Shown: piece by piece, positions 11,401 through 20,441 of the stretch
How positions within the stretch are numbered: the stretch's first letter is position 1
Layout of the letters: every line of letters starts with the position of its first letter
Virus record (IMG/VR): IMGVR_UViG_3300031857_000458
Location: 1 to 40,722 of that record
DNA length: 40,722 nt
Direction: 5' to 3' (one strand)
Source: a virus
Notes under the pieces: generated by a model
The model's input: only the letters and a program-made list of their open reading frames with translations
Database searches by the model: none
Told to the model about the DNA's origin: nothing
Position numbers and translations under genes: made by a program

Positions 11401-13777
11401 GACTCTGACTGCAACTGCAACCTCAGAGAATCACACACTGACCGGCCAACCAATCTTCTTTACTGGCAATACATCAGGTACTCTTGATGTAACAAACGAT
11501 TTCTATGTCGACACCAACCAGAAGGAAGATTATCTAGATACTTCTTATCTGTACAGAAAGCCACGTGCAACTACACTCTCATCAAATGATGTTCTTCTGG
11601 TTCAGTACGACGTTTTTACTGGCGGCGATGCTGGTGTAAAAACAATCAGTTCGTATCCAATTGACGATACTCTCGGATTCGATGCACTAGTTACTTCTGC
11701 AAATGTGCACACCATGGAAATTCCAGAGGTTCTTGGAACAGGTGGAATATACTACGATCTTCGCGATCAATACGACTTCCGTCCACGTTCGGCAAACACA
11801 ATCAATCTGATTACTGACATCTCGTCGGTTGCTGCTGGTGCCAATGCTGCATCAATCATCAACCCAACCGAGCCAAGTTCATCTGCAAGATTTACTGCCT
11901 CCGAGAAGTTCTTCCCTGCACCAGACACAGATCTGACTGCAAACATTGAGTTCTATCTTGGACGTACAGATCGTGTTGTTGTTGATAGCAACGGCGATTT
12001 CGTGGTTCGTCCTGGTAAAAACGGATTCTTGAATGAAGTTCCACCTGAGCCACAGAACAGCATCACGCTTCAGGTTCTGACAATTCCACCGTATCCATCA
12101 CTGCCAGGATCGCTATCAGCTGATATGGCAAAGATTATTGACACGAAGGTTGCCAACGAATCATACGGAAGAAGAATAAAGAACTATACGGTTAAGTCTC
12201 TGATTAGTGCAACAGATCGTTCGCGTATCCAAGTCAAGGGATACAAAATGTCTGATATTGCTTCTCTTGAGAATCGTATCAAAACACTTGAATACTACGT
12301 ATCATTTACTCTTGCTGAAGCTCTGGCAAAAGCACGATTCATTCCGTCGTCACTCGATTCACTGAATGATCGCTTCCGCTTTGGTTTCTTTGTTGATCCG
12401 TTTACTGATTACAACTATTCGGATCTTGGCAATCCTGAGTACTATGCAACAATCAAGGAAGATCAACTTGGTCCTAAGCTGACTGAACTTAACCTTGAAT
12501 TCAAGCCAGAAGACGGTACAACGGGTATTGTAACTCTGCCATTCAATGAGTTTACTATTGTATCTCAGAATGATGCAACAGACGGTGCAGTTGAAGGTCC
12601 AGTTGAAGTCACTGTTGTTACACAGACAACGTCAGTTGCACTTCAGTCACAGCGTAGCACTTCGAATAGCAACAGTGGCAATGTCTTTGAAGAATTCTTC
12701 TATACATTCAGCACCCTTGCTGGACCGGTTGAGTTCTACATCAACGGCCGTGACAACAACATGGCCCTCGAAGTCTTCCAGTCACAAACTGCTGGCGGTA
12801 ACTATGTAACTACCTACACGTCTGCTGGTGCACAGGCGATTACAAATGCCGACATCACTGCAAAGGGTCTACGTGTCCTGAACGACGGCAGAAAGATCGA
12901 ACACTCAGGCTCACTCGAGCGTAAGTCGTTTGGTCCAGTGGGTGGATTCATCGAAGATCAGTTTAAGCTTCTATGGACACATAATCCGAATGACGGCATC
13001 TATTATAAGATCCGTGTTTACAAGGGCAAAAAGAGCGGTGGATTCCTACAGAGCTCGAAGTCTGGTACATTCGGATACAAACTATACTATCCATCAGACG
13101 TTGTAACCCGTGAAACTCGTGTTGTACCGAACCCAGCAAACTTTGGTTATAATGGTGTTGTTCATGGTGTATCTCCATCAGAGTTCACTATCACACTGTC
13201 AACACAATACATCTTTGGTGGTAATATTTTTCGTCCGCTTCCAATAGGCGACTTTATCTCTGACGCACAAAAGTTCACTATTGCTATTACTGGTCTGAAG
13301 CCAAATACATATCACAAGTTTATGTTTGATGGCGAAGATCAGACATCGAAGTGTGCGCAATCAAGAACATCAACAACAAATACAAGTGGTCTTTTGACAG
13401 ATACCAATGGTACTCTGAACTTTGACTTCTACTTTGATGCTGGTATTAATGAAGCAACTTCAGATCTTGAACAACAAAACAAATTGGCAGCAGCAAAAGC
13501 TGGTACCAAGGTGTTTATTGTTGAATCATATGACGGAAACTCAAAGACAACTGGTTCTATTGGAATGAAGTATTACACAAGTATTCCAGCAAATATTTCT
13601 GAACCAGTCGGTCTGAATACTTCACTTACGGGCACAATGGCTTCAACTTCTGACAGACCGGCCCCAGGAACGGTTGAAATTCCAAGTGGCTTTACTTCTC
13701 AGTATATTAATGATGCTATGGAAAGAAATAATATTAGGTTCGTTGACTGGGATAACCTAAATGAGCGCCTTCGCTGA
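8447..13777 (+). CDS. Giant baseplate or fibre-base structural protein, DUF4815-type
   Basis: 1776 residues. The N-terminus has NFYRVLFKPGVAVQARELNQ followed by LQTILQNQVEKFGDNIFKRG, the hallmark of DUF4815 structural proteins in large myophages. Conserved-looking landmarks further on are GRTDRVVVDSNGDFVVRPGK near residue 1170 and the helical LENRIKTLEYYVSF near residue 1272, also typical of the family. One GNT/GLxNN-type module shared with the gp7-like protein is at DNA 11240-11440, and a GSGYYVPP turn is near 9320. Its place directly after gp8, where T4 has genes 9 and 10, suggests it joins the fibres to the wedge; that role is inference. The start ATG has TTGGAG 10 bases upstream (8431-8436). 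No signal peptide or membrane segment is evident. Confidence 0.8.
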   Translation: MALQTDLNVFPYYDDYDPAKNFYRVLFKPGVAVQARELNQLQTILQNQVEKFGDNIFKRGTIIEGCNISRHSVLPYVKIKDTETDGTQIAITAFEGMSVRNSSNVAGHIVKTVAGFESRSPDLNTLYVKYNSSGTNSNTSTFAAGDTLEVFSPLYPIFKTRVNNGSSLFSNTDSVVVVSALAVQNSTGGNTFPAGAFANGHTIQNGVANLVIVEANATANAEVLILKVRPYANNLADGTANTTLWRFGPGETIRSANTANTANVVALIGASASGSLVTDALGKVTSISVIGQGSGYYVPPHVTVMKQSTTALSATEIGDLDVFALNYMAAITVANSAVSPVGTGYGVTVDEGTIYQKGFFSRVSPQLVVVNKYSNTGFSKSVGFYTAEDIIDSNEDTSLLDNATGTFNYAAPGADRLKLTPELTVLTKEEADANTDFLPIIEFADGRPYKQNQSTVYNVIGDEIAKRTYEESGNYVLDQFIFATRDSATFSETSSVFKMNVDPGKAYINGYRVETEHYRANVAKGVATGTNNAAKLRLGYGSYVRVKELGGNFAFNIGAQVDLQDATAAYVTTSAGNVISASGNKIGEARIRSVTLESGQIGAADAVYRLYLFDVVMNGGKNFGNVRSVYYGGTNKGVADVIIGASGQAQLEDAGSTSLLYNSVPAMKTAANISYTYRTVNESETANTSGFIELNLGAGEAFPYSGALSTSAKNELLIIPKANYQALAAATGTISIGAGSTANTLVAGAGGTNFLNVFSAGDFIKFANSTGGTTVVAQVSQVTGASSMVLTAGAGQTYSGGTATLYYPANVPVSLSSKAARYANVSVSNSQVMTIFLANNIANSTGSSSSANVMVVYNATRTSVSSAVKSSNRSVHTRVVCSNNAGGVNGPWALGLSDAYRLRKVFQANGASRALSFNANTGVENSGTANAFVLISDNPFANGDSVVYADNTTTITGLSDAGTYYAVFANSTGMALASTRGGANLTLTATATSENHTLTGQPIFFTGNTSGTLDVTNDFYVDTNQKEDYLDTSYLYRKPRATTLSSNDVLLVQYDVFTGGDAGVKTISSYPIDDTLGFDALVTSANVHTMEIPEVLGTGGIYYDLRDQYDFRPRSANTINLITDISSVAAGANAASIINPTEPSSSARFTASEKFFPAPDTDLTANIEFYLGRTDRVVVDSNGDFVVRPGKNGFLNEVPPEPQNSITLQVLTIPPYPSLPGSLSADMAKIIDTKVANESYGRRIKNYTVKSLISATDRSRIQVKGYKMSDIASLENRIKTLEYYVSFTLAEALAKARFIPSSLDSLNDRFRFGFFVDPFTDYNYSDLGNPEYYATIKEDQLGPKLTELNLEFKPEDGTTGIVTLPFNEFTIVSQNDATDGAVEGPVEVTVVTQTTSVALQSQRSTSNSNSGNVFEEFFYTFSTLAGPVEFYINGRDNNMALEVFQSQTAGGNYVTTYTSAGAQAITNADITAKGLRVLNDGRKIEHSGSLERKSFGPVGGFIEDQFKLLWTHNPNDGIYYKIRVYKGKKSGGFLQSSKSGTFGYKLYYPSDVVTRETRVVPNPANFGYNGVVHGVSPSEFTITLSTQYIFGGNIFRPLPIGDFISDAQKFTIAITGLKPNTYHKFMFDGEDQTSKCAQSRTSTTNTSGLLTDTNGTLNFDFYFDAGINEATSDLEQQNKLAAAKAGTKVFIVESYDGNSKTTGSIGMKYYTSIPANISEPVGLNTSLTGTMASTSDRPAPGTVEIPSGFTSQYINDAMERNNIRFVDWDNLNERLR

Positions 13778-13778
13778 G

Positions 13779-13786
13779 AATAAATA
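13779..13786 (+). promoter_or_regulatory. Candidate T4-type late promoter, one mismatch
   Basis: AATAAATA, one base off the T4 late consensus TATAAATA, lies in the 31-base gap between the DUF4815-type gene and the 691-aa gene. With T4 spacing the transcript would start near 13792, leaving room for the AGAGGA ribosome site (13799-13804) before ATG 13809. The first box base is wrong and TAA-rich junctions produce such strings by chance, so confidence is moderate. Confidence 0.4.
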
Positions 13787-13808
13787 AAGAAAAGATTAAG
13801 AGGAATTA

Positions 13809-15884
13809 ATGTCGACATTTGACTACATCCAAACATTCTATGTAAATCCTGATACAGTTGCAAGCGCGGCTGAAATCATGTTGACTTCCGTAGATCTATT
13901 CTTTAAGGCAAAGCCTGCAGAGAATGCAAACGTAAGTGGTGCATTTAAGCCTGGTATTAACGTCTGGATTTGTGAAGTCGAGAACGGCGATCCGAATCCA
14001 AATTCATCGATGGTGAATTCGGTAAAGGCAATTGACTACGATTCTGTGAACGTCAGCAATGATGCACAGACACCAACCGTAGTTGGCTTCTCAAACCCGG
14101 TTCTTGTAAAGACTGGTAAGTATTACGGTATTGTTGTCAAGTACAACGATCCTGCTTATGACATCTGGACAAACGTTCAAGGTGATAGACTTATTGGATC
14201 AGGCGGCGTCACAAACAATGCATCACCAGGATCTCAGTCTCGCTTTGACGGTTTCCTTTATAAGGCGACTAACTCAAACACTTATGATAAGTTTAGCAAC
14301 AAGGACCTGAAGTTCAGAGTAAAGGTTGCTCAGTTTGTTTCGAATAACGTAACAGTTCCACTTGTCAACAGAGATTACGAATTCTTTACAATTGATCCTT
14401 CGGTTTCAGGTGCACTACTTGGTGGTGAATGGTGTTTCCAAGACATTGCCAACGCAACTGGTACAATCACAGTATTGTCTTCATCAAACACTGTTATAGG
14501 TTCTGGTACGACATTCACCAACTTAGGTATTGAAGACAAAGTTGTAGTTTCAAACGGTTCTGTCAGAGATGTTCTGACAATCACAAACGTGATTAATACT
14601 ACTGCAATGACTGTTGATAAATTCCCAGGCTTCAGTGCAGCTGGTATCGGATTTAAAGTTCCGCCAGTTGGTGTTGTTTACTTTACTGATTACACAAAGA
14701 AGAAAGTCTATCTTGTTGACTCGAATGCAAACAGCACTGTAAAGTTTGTCACGGGTACACGTATCATTGGTACAAGATCAGGTGCTTCGGCTAACGTTGT
14801 TTCACTGGATCGTTTCCAAGTTGATAACTTCAAGCCAACATTCATGATCGGTAATCCGAGTACATCTGATTACTCGATGACATACAACATTGCCAACTCA
14901 TCAAACGCAATGCCGGCAACTGTTAACAATCTTGAACTGCTGAAGTTCAACAACGCGGTTCGTGAGTCATACATTCTTTCAAGATCACTTGAAGTTGATA
15001 ATATCAACCTCTATGGCACAGAAAGAAAGTCGGCTGTCGTTAACGTGGCATTCAATGTATCGGTTTCAGAAGCAAATCGATTCTCAGTTCCATATTTGAA
15101 GACAAACGAGCTTGACTTCTTCTTCTATCAGAACGATATCAATAATACTATTACTGCGACACTCGGTGGTATTGCCGACTATGACACAGAAGTTGACCGT
15201 AATGGTCTGGCTAAATCAAAGTATATCTCGAAGAAGATATCTTTTGGCGAAGGCAAGTACGCTGAAGACGTTGTTGTCTATCTGGCAGGATACCGTCCAG
15301 CTGGTACACAAATTAAAGTTTATGCAAAGCTTCACAATTCAGCTGACAAAGATGCCTTCGATGATAAGGCATGGACACCGCTTGAACTGAAGAACAATAC
15401 CGATCGTTTCAGCACAGAAGATCCAAAGGATCTGTGGGAATACACATATGGTCTTCCACAATTCCCTGAGATCTCGGCAGGTCTATCTGGTAACTTCCTA
15501 ACAACACTGAGCAGCAACTCGATTACTACCACAGCCGATCAATCGTCGACCCTATCGACTGGTGATCTGATTCGTGTGTACGACATTCTGTCTCCGGATA
15601 ATCATGAAGTCTTCCCAGTCTCAAGTGCCAACTCAACGGCGATTACACTCTTTAAGGGTGTTTCGAATACAAACATCATTGGTGATGTCGGAGTTGACAA
15701 GCTGAAGTATAAGAACGTTGCATGGAACAATATTGCTAATGATAACGTTGCTCGCTACGTAACTTCTTCTTATACCGAGTTTGATACATATAACACAATG
15801 CAGATTAAGGTAGTTCTTCTTTCAGAAAACACTCACGTTGTTCCGAAGGTAGAGCAAATCCAAGTGATTGGAGTCTCTGCATAA
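13809..15884 (+). CDS. Large virion structural protein
   Basis: 691 residues, mostly beta-rich. It starts MSTFDYIQTFYVNPDTV with a clear SD (AGAGGA) five bases upstream. A stretch near residue 490 (AEDVVVYLAGYRPAGTQIKV followed by YAKLHNSADKDAFDDKAW) is of a kind I recall from marine T4-like virion proteins placed next to DUF4815 proteins; it reads like a small jelly-roll or carbohydrate-module fold, which is inference. The C-terminus ends in an I-x-V-I-G-V strand. The gene is probably co-expressed with its left neighbour's product and may sit with it at the baseplate periphery, functionally where T4 has gp9-gp11. The stop overlaps the next start (TAATG). No enzyme motif was found. Confidence 0.7.
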   Translation: MSTFDYIQTFYVNPDTVASAAEIMLTSVDLFFKAKPAENANVSGAFKPGINVWICEVENGDPNPNSSMVNSVKAIDYDSVNVSNDAQTPTVVGFSNPVLVKTGKYYGIVVKYNDPAYDIWTNVQGDRLIGSGGVTNNASPGSQSRFDGFLYKATNSNTYDKFSNKDLKFRVKVAQFVSNNVTVPLVNRDYEFFTIDPSVSGALLGGEWCFQDIANATGTITVLSSSNTVIGSGTTFTNLGIEDKVVVSNGSVRDVLTITNVINTTAMTVDKFPGFSAAGIGFKVPPVGVVYFTDYTKKKVYLVDSNANSTVKFVTGTRIIGTRSGASANVVSLDRFQVDNFKPTFMIGNPSTSDYSMTYNIANSSNAMPATVNNLELLKFNNAVRESYILSRSLEVDNINLYGTERKSAVVNVAFNVSVSEANRFSVPYLKTNELDFFFYQNDINNTITATLGGIADYDTEVDRNGLAKSKYISKKISFGEGKYAEDVVVYLAGYRPAGTQIKVYAKLHNSADKDAFDDKAWTPLELKNNTDRFSTEDPKDLWEYTYGLPQFPEISAGLSGNFLTTLSSNSITTTADQSSTLSTGDLIRVYDILSPDNHEVFPVSSANSTAITLFKGVSNTNIIGDVGVDKLKYKNVAWNNIANDNVARYVTSSYTEFDTYNTMQIKVVLLSENTHVVPKVEQIQVIGVSA

Positions 15885-16093
15885 TGTTAGTTGATACAAA
15901 TCATCCAGGGTATGTAAAAGATACTGACTCTGGCGTTATCATAAATAACAATGAAGAAGAATATAAGAAGTTCTTAGCTGCAAGAGAAGCAAGCAAAAGA
16001 AACAACAGTTTGTGCAAGAGAATGAGTGAAGTAGAACATGATCTCCGTGATATCAAACATCTTTTGCAGCAGTTAATACACAGGAATAATTAA
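15884..16093 (+). CDS. Small coiled-coil protein of unknown role
   Basis: 69 residues, joined to both neighbours by one-base TAATG overlaps, which supports it being a real gene. The N-terminal half (HPGYVKDTDSGVIINNNEEE followed by YKKFLAARE) resembles short proteins found in tail clusters of marine T4-like phages. The C-terminal third (SEVEHDLRDIKHLLQQLI) has a heptad pattern expected to form a coiled coil. It is charged, with one Cys (near residue 44), and has no membrane segment or signal peptide. It could be a minor virion component or assembly factor. A second small coiled-coil protein with a similar position after a fibre gene is encoded at 23811-24020. Confidence 0.7.
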   Translation: MLVDTNHPGYVKDTDSGVIINNNEEEYKKFLAAREASKRNNSLCKRMSEVEHDLRDIKHLLQQLIHRNN

Positions 16094-18393
16094 TGGCAAG
16101 ATTAGTAGCTAACGTTGATATCATTACTGATAGCTTTGAAGTCTGGTTACTTCAGACTAACGAGCTGCTGAATGCCTTCTCGACCGAAATCATTACTGCA
16201 AATACAACCACTGCTAACACTGGTAACTCAACCATTAGCCGCACATCACAACTGTGGGGTACTTTTGGCGCAAATACTGTTGCTGTATCGACAGCTCTTC
16301 GCGGTGGTAACGTAGCAACTGGTAATTCTGCTAACCTAGTTATTACATCAAATGCTACAGCTTATGTTGCCGCGGACGCTGGTATTCGTGTTCTTGCTGG
16401 TAACAGCACTTCGAACAGCTACCTGAATCCAGTTGGTGTTTACCTTGGCTTAGGATCTGCTAATTCCTTTGTAAACAGTAGTCTGATTATAACACAATCT
16501 AGCAGTACTGTCAACACGAATATTTCACCTAGCCGCATTCAAATTGCAAATAGTACATCAACAGCTAACATTACACCAATTGCTTTCAATACTGGTTTGT
16601 TTGTTGGTAACACTACGGTTGTAGCTGTCGGTGCAAATGTTTATGCAAATGCCGATACTGTCTTTGTTGGTAACAGTTCATTCGACAGCAAGTTTGGAAA
16701 TGGTTCATGGACTGGTGTTGCTAATCTAGTAATTACACCAACCAACTACCTGACAATTTCTGGTGCTGCTAATGTAACATCAAATGCTAACTTTGCTAAC
16801 ACCATTGCTGTAACTGGTAACGCCACGTTTTCAAATACAATTGTTGTCACAGGTAATGCTACACTATCGAATACGTTGATCGTAACTGGTAATACAACAT
16901 TATCAAATACAGTTGATGTTACAGGCGCTGCAACACTTTCAAATACTCTAACTGTATCTGGTCTAACAAATGCTGCTGGTAACCTAAACACACCAACAGC
17001 AAATGCTTCAACCGCAGTCAATGTTGGTGCTAACGTTAACCTGACCGCTGCTAGAATCAATATCGGTAACTCATCTGTAAATACAGCGATTACTTCTACT
17101 GCGATTGATACAGACGGAACACTCGATGTTCTTGGTGCAACAACACTTTCAAATACTCTGACAGTCGTTGGTCTTGCAAATGCTTCTGGTGGATTAAATA
17201 CCACAACTGCCAATGCTTCTTCTGGCGTGAATGTAGGTGCCAATGTCAATCTAACAGCAACACGTATTAATGTTGGCAATAGCTCGGTTAATACCTTTAT
17301 TACATCGACTTCTATCGAAACAGATGGTACTCTAACAGTTCTCGGTGTAACATCTCTTGCCAATACGCTGGATGTTGCTGGTCTTGCATCGTTAAATGCA
17401 GCACTGAATACCACAACTGCGAATGCTTCGGTTGCTGTCAATGTTGGTGCTAACGTCAATCTGACAACAACGCGCTTTAATGTTGGTAACTCATCAGTCA
17501 ATACATTCATTACTTCCACTGCAATTGAGACAGATGGTACCCTGACAGTACTTGGTGCAACATCATTAGCAAATACCCTGGCAGTAACAGGCAATACAAC
17601 TCTTTCAAATACTCTTGCGGTGACCGGAGCAGCAAATCTTGCTAGCACACTCGGTGTAGTTGGTGCAGTTACTTTATCAAATACAATTACTGTAACTGGT
17701 AATGCTACATTCTCAAATACAATTAGTGTTACTGGTCTGGCAACACTTGGTGCTCTAAATGCTACAACTGCAAATGCCACTGCAATCAATGTTGGTGCTA
17801 ACGTCAATCTGACAACAACACGTTTCAATGTTGGTAACAGTTCAGTTAATACATTTATTACGTCAACAGCAATCGAAACAGATGGTACTCTGACAGTACT
17901 CGGTGCAACCTCGCTTGCTAATACCATTGCTGTTACAGGTAATGCTACATTCTCAAATACACTAAGCATAACAGGTGCTGCAAATGCACTTAGCACTCTT
18001 GGTGTAGCTGGACCAGCTACATTAGCAAGTTCTCTGTCTGTTGGTGGTGCAACAACATTCCAAACAGACTATGTAGTTGATGTGTCTGCAAACGCTGACA
18101 TTGGTTCAACTGTTGGTGCTGTTCTTGTTTACAGATTCCCGAAAGCAACTTACTCATCAGCTAAGTTTGAAGTTCAGGTAAAGAATGGTAATACACAACT
18201 TTCTGAATTGGTCCTTGCTCATGATGGTGGTTTGTCGGCATTCGTAACCACATATGGTACTGTTGCTTCGAATGGTGGAGCATCTCCACTCGGAACATTT
18301 ACTGCAAATGCTGATACTTCGAATGTGAATCTATATCTTGTACAAACAGTTGCAAACTCGGCTGTCAAAGTCGTAGCTCATCTAATTAAGTAA
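16093..18393 (+). CDS. Tandem-repeat tail fibre protein
   Basis: 766 residues of low-complexity Asn/Thr/Ser/Ala/Val sequence expected to fold as a trimeric or solenoid beta fibre. The N-terminus (about residues 1-90, with [20 protein letters not shown]) is non-repetitive and probably the virion attachment part. The middle is made of short [11 protein letters not shown]-type units and four longer units with the core [36 protein letters not shown]. The last 110 residues (from [13 protein letters not shown], with [18 protein letters not shown]) form a separate non-repetitive domain, probably the folding cap or tip. The start follows AGGA and overlaps the upstream stop (TAATG). It is a candidate receptor-binding or fibre-shaft protein. 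Confidence 0.75.
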   Translation: MARLVANVDIITDSFEVWLLQTNELLNAFSTEIITANTTTANTGNSTISRTSQLWGTFGANTVAVSTALRGGNVATGNSANLVITSNATAYVAADAGIRVLAGNSTSNSYLNPVGVYLGLGSANSFVNSSLIITQSSSTVNTNISPSRIQIANSTSTANITPIAFNTGLFVGNTTVVAVGANVYANADTVFVGNSSFDSKFGNGSWTGVANLVITPTNYLTISGAANVTSNANFANTIAVTGNATFSNTIVVTGNATLSNTLIVTGNTTLSNTVDVTGAATLSNTLTVSGLTNAAGNLNTPTANASTAVNVGANVNLTAARINIGNSSVNTAITSTAIDTDGTLDVLGATTLSNTLTVVGLANASGGLNTTTANASSGVNVGANVNLTATRINVGNSSVNTFITSTSIETDGTLTVLGVTSLANTLDVAGLASLNAALNTTTANASVAVNVGANVNLTTTRFNVGNSSVNTFITSTAIETDGTLTVLGATSLANTLAVTGNTTLSNTLAVTGAANLASTLGVVGAVTLSNTITVTGNATFSNTISVTGLATLGALNATTANATAINVGANVNLTTTRFNVGNSSVNTFITSTAIETDGTLTVLGATSLANTIAVTGNATFSNTLSITGAANALSTLGVAGPATLASSLSVGGATTFQTDYVVDVSANADIGSTVGAVLVYRFPKATYSSAKFEVQVKNGNTQLSELVLAHDGGLSAFVTTYGTVASNGGASPLGTFTANADTSNVNLYLVQTVANSAVKVVAHLIK
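16998..17925 (+). repeat. Protein-level tandem repeats in fibre gene
   Basis: Four long repeat units with the core NVGANVNLT...[14 protein letters not shown]...[16 protein letters not shown] start near 16998, 17209, 17416 and 17767. Units three and four encode the same 46 residues (17440-17577 and 17788-17925) but differ at 17 codons, all synonymous by my alignment. Shorter VTGNxTxSNT units lie between and before them. Confidence 0.85.
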
Positions 18394-18400
18394 GGTTAAC

Positions 18401-19951
18401 ATGGCAAATACTAATTTTAAAATAGACAATGGTCTTTTAGTAAACGGTGATTCGCTGTTCACGGCAAACGTCACTGTCAATGCTCATGTGATTGTACGCC
18501 AGACTCTTGCAGTAAATGGTGATTTAACCGTTGCTGGCAACCTTACATTTAGTAACACATCGCTTAGCGGTGAGTTAATCCCGACTGCAAACGGTGTCCT
18601 ACTTGGTAATACAACAAGAACATTCACGGTATCTGCAGACAATCTAAGTCTTTCAAACTCTGTTGTGAATGCCAACGGAACACAAATCAATATTCGTGCT
18701 CTTTCAGGTGTTGTAGCAAATAGCTCTGGTCTAACAGTCAATGCATCTGCCATATCTAATGGTATTCTAAATATTGGCCAAGGTGGTACAAATGCAGCAA
18801 CTCGAGCTGCCGGTCTAAATAATCTTCTGCCAGCACAAAATGCTTCAGTCTCCGGATACTTTTTAAGAACCGGTGGTACTGATGCAGCTTGGGTTGATGG
18901 TATTGGATATACTGGATCGCGTGGTGCTACTGGATTTACTGGCTCTGTTGGTCCTCAAGGCGCACAGGGTCCAATCGGATTTACTGGTTCAGCTGGTACA
19001 AATGGTACAAATGGTCCGACAGGACCTACTGGTTTTACTGGTTCTCAAGGAGCCACTGGTCCACAGGGACCAATTGGATTTACCGGCTCTGCTGGTACAA
19101 ATGGCACAAATGGTTTTACCGGATCACAAGGCGCTCAAGGACCACAAGGTGCAACTGGCCCACAAGGGCCAATCGGATTTACTGGGTCGCGTGGTGCAAC
19201 AGGCTTTACCGGATCACAGGGTCCAATTGGATTCACTGGTAGCCAGGGCGCTCAAGGACCACAAGGTGCAACTGGACCACAAGGTCCTATTGGATTTACA
19301 GGTTCACAAGGTGCAACTGGCCCGCAAGGCCCAACTGGTCCACAAGGTGCAATTGGCTTTACTGGATCAACAGGTCCTCAAGGCCCACAAGGTGCAACCG
19401 GTCCAACAGGTCCAACAGGCCCACAAGGTGCGCAAGGACCAATTGGATATACTGGCTCTGGTGGTGCAACTGGTCCTCAAGGTCCTGCCGGTCCTACGGG
19501 ACCAACTGGTCCACAAGGCGCACAAGGTGCTCAAGGTGTTACAGGACCAACTGGTCCGACCGGACCAACAGGATTTACTGGGTCAAGTTCGGCTGACCAA
19601 GTTGCTACACTGAGATACGATTACTATTATGATTATGGTACGTATTATTCGCCAGGAGCTGGTTTTAGTTACAACACATATGGAGTTAAGAACGTTTCGT
19701 CTCTTACATGGAACAGTGATGGTGATATTACTGTTAACTTTAGTATTACTTTCAGTAACGCCAACTACAAAGCGTTCTTGCAAGCACCTGGAGGCACAAG
19801 CACCGCCGCACGATTAGTATATACTGGTATTGAAAATCAAACCACTACAACATGTCGTGTGCTTACAAAATATACATCAAATAGCTCTGGCGGTCAATTC
19901 ATGACAAACCCAGGTGGTATTCACAATTTCATGGCAATACAGTTTGCATAA
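18401..19951 (+). CDS. Collagen-like tail fibre protein 1
   Basis: 516 residues. Residues 1-168 form an N-terminal beta-rich segment with [20 protein letters not shown] and a Gly/Trp motif ([10 protein letters not shown]) just before the helix. Residues 169-396 are 76 uninterrupted G-X-Y triplets, mainly [12 protein letters not shown] and GST. Residues 397-516 are an aromatic-rich C-terminal domain ([11 protein letters not shown], then a beta domain ending FMAIQFA) that may act as trimer foldon and receptor tip. Collagen-like triple helices are known in phage fibres. It has no S74 chaperone domain, unlike the two larger collagen fibres downstream. The start has AAGG six bases upstream. It is followed at once by a chaperone-like gene. 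Confidence 0.85.
   Translation: MANTNFKIDNGLLVNGDSLFTANVTVNAHVIVRQTLAVNGDLTVAGNLTFSNTSLSGELIPTANGVLLGNTTRTFTVSADNLSLSNSVVNANGTQINIRALSGVVANSSGLTVNASAISNGILNIGQGGTNAATRAAGLNNLLPAQNASVSGYFLRTGGTDAAWVDGIGYTGSRGATGFTGSVGPQGAQGPIGFTGSAGTNGTNGPTGPTGFTGSQGATGPQGPIGFTGSAGTNGTNGFTGSQGAQGPQGATGPQGPIGFTGSRGATGFTGSQGPIGFTGSQGAQGPQGATGPQGPIGFTGSQGATGPQGPTGPQGAIGFTGSTGPQGPQGATGPTGPTGPQGAQGPIGYTGSGGATGPQGPAGPTGPTGPQGAQGAQGVTGPTGPTGPTGFTGSSSADQVATLRYDYYYDYGTYYSPGAGFSYNTYGVKNVSSLTWNSDGDITVNFSITFSNANYKAFLQAPGGTSTAARLVYTGIENQTTTTCRVLTKYTSNSSGGQFMTNPGGIHNFMAIQFA
18905..19588 (+). repeat. Collagen-like G-X-Y repeat block (76 triplets)
   Basis: Continuous G-X-Y coding, with phrases such as [11 protein letters not shown] repeated many times using changing synonymous codons (GGA/GGT/GGC, ACT/ACC/ACA). 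It is similar enough to the blocks at 28175, 29576 and 34079 to be a possible recombination partner. Confidence 0.9.
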
Positions 19952-19960
19952 GGTATAAAG

Positions 19961-20437
19961 ATGTCAGAACAAGGAACACCTCTTTCAGATAATATCATCG
20001 TATGGACAACCGAAGACGGTTCGATTCGTATTACACAGATGATTGATGATACCATCGATGTAGATGCTGAAGCAGAAAGAATTGCGGTAAACCACCCAGA
20101 ACTTACTTTCCGTTTTGCCGGAAAAATGTCAGAAACTGGAATTGCCATCAACTACTTCTATGGTGCTCTTACACTAGATGAAGATAATAATTTTGCTTAT
20201 GACATGGTCAAAGCACGTGAAATCTGGAAGAACATGATGCGTCGTCTTCGTGAACCAAAACTACAAGAGCTTGATCTTCAGTATCAAATTGCTCTTGAAG
20301 CCGATGATGAAGAACTAAAAGCTGAGATTATTGCTAAGAAGAATATTCTTAGAAACTGCACAACGAATCCTGATATTCAAACAGCTACTTCTCTGAATGA
20401 TCTAAGAAGAACATTGCCTGAACTATTAGCGGATTAA
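19961..20437 (+). CDS. Tail assembly chaperone-like protein
   Basis: 158 residues, acidic. The C-terminal 80 residues (AREIWKNMMRRLREPKLQEL, then KAEIIAKKNILRNCTTNPDI and LNDLRRTLPELL) have the helical pattern seen at the end of many phage tail-fibre assembly or tail chaperone proteins: a basic AR-W segment, a long helix, then NPxI, a short helix and a P-[ED]-L ending. The N-terminal half (NIIVWTTEDGSIRITQMIDD) is a small beta domain. It sits directly after a collagen fibre gene, as fibre chaperones usually do, so it may help fold or trimerise that fibre. It is a cytoplasmic helper by analogy. The start has AAGG about eight bases upstream. Family level is uncertain. Confidence 0.5.
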   Translation: MSEQGTPLSDNIIVWTTEDGSIRITQMIDDTIDVDAEAERIAVNHPELTFRFAGKMSETGIAINYFYGALTLDEDNNFAYDMVKAREIWKNMMRRLREPKLQELDLQYQIALEADDEELKAEIIAKKNILRNCTTNPDIQTATSLNDLRRTLPELLAD

Positions 20438-20441
20438 TTAT

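Noticed and set aside
16746-17996. Long minus-strand reading frame (416 codons) opposite the repeat fibre
   Set aside because: It is the mirror of the repeated Asn/Thr/Val/Ala codons on the plus strand. The product is low-complexity with no domain, and the plus-strand gene has proper start, coupling and synonymous-only repeat variation.
18873-19613. Second open frame inside the collagen block, and similar ones at 29544-30719 and 34020-34778
   Set aside because: Periodic G-X-Y codons leave the other frames free of stops. Products are Leu/Gln/Asp/Val strings without plausible fold or start signals.
19944-19963. TATAAAGA immediately before ATG 19961 as a late promoter
   Set aside because: It has a mismatch at a key position and would place the transcript start inside the gene; the adjacent AAGG is better read as the ribosome site.
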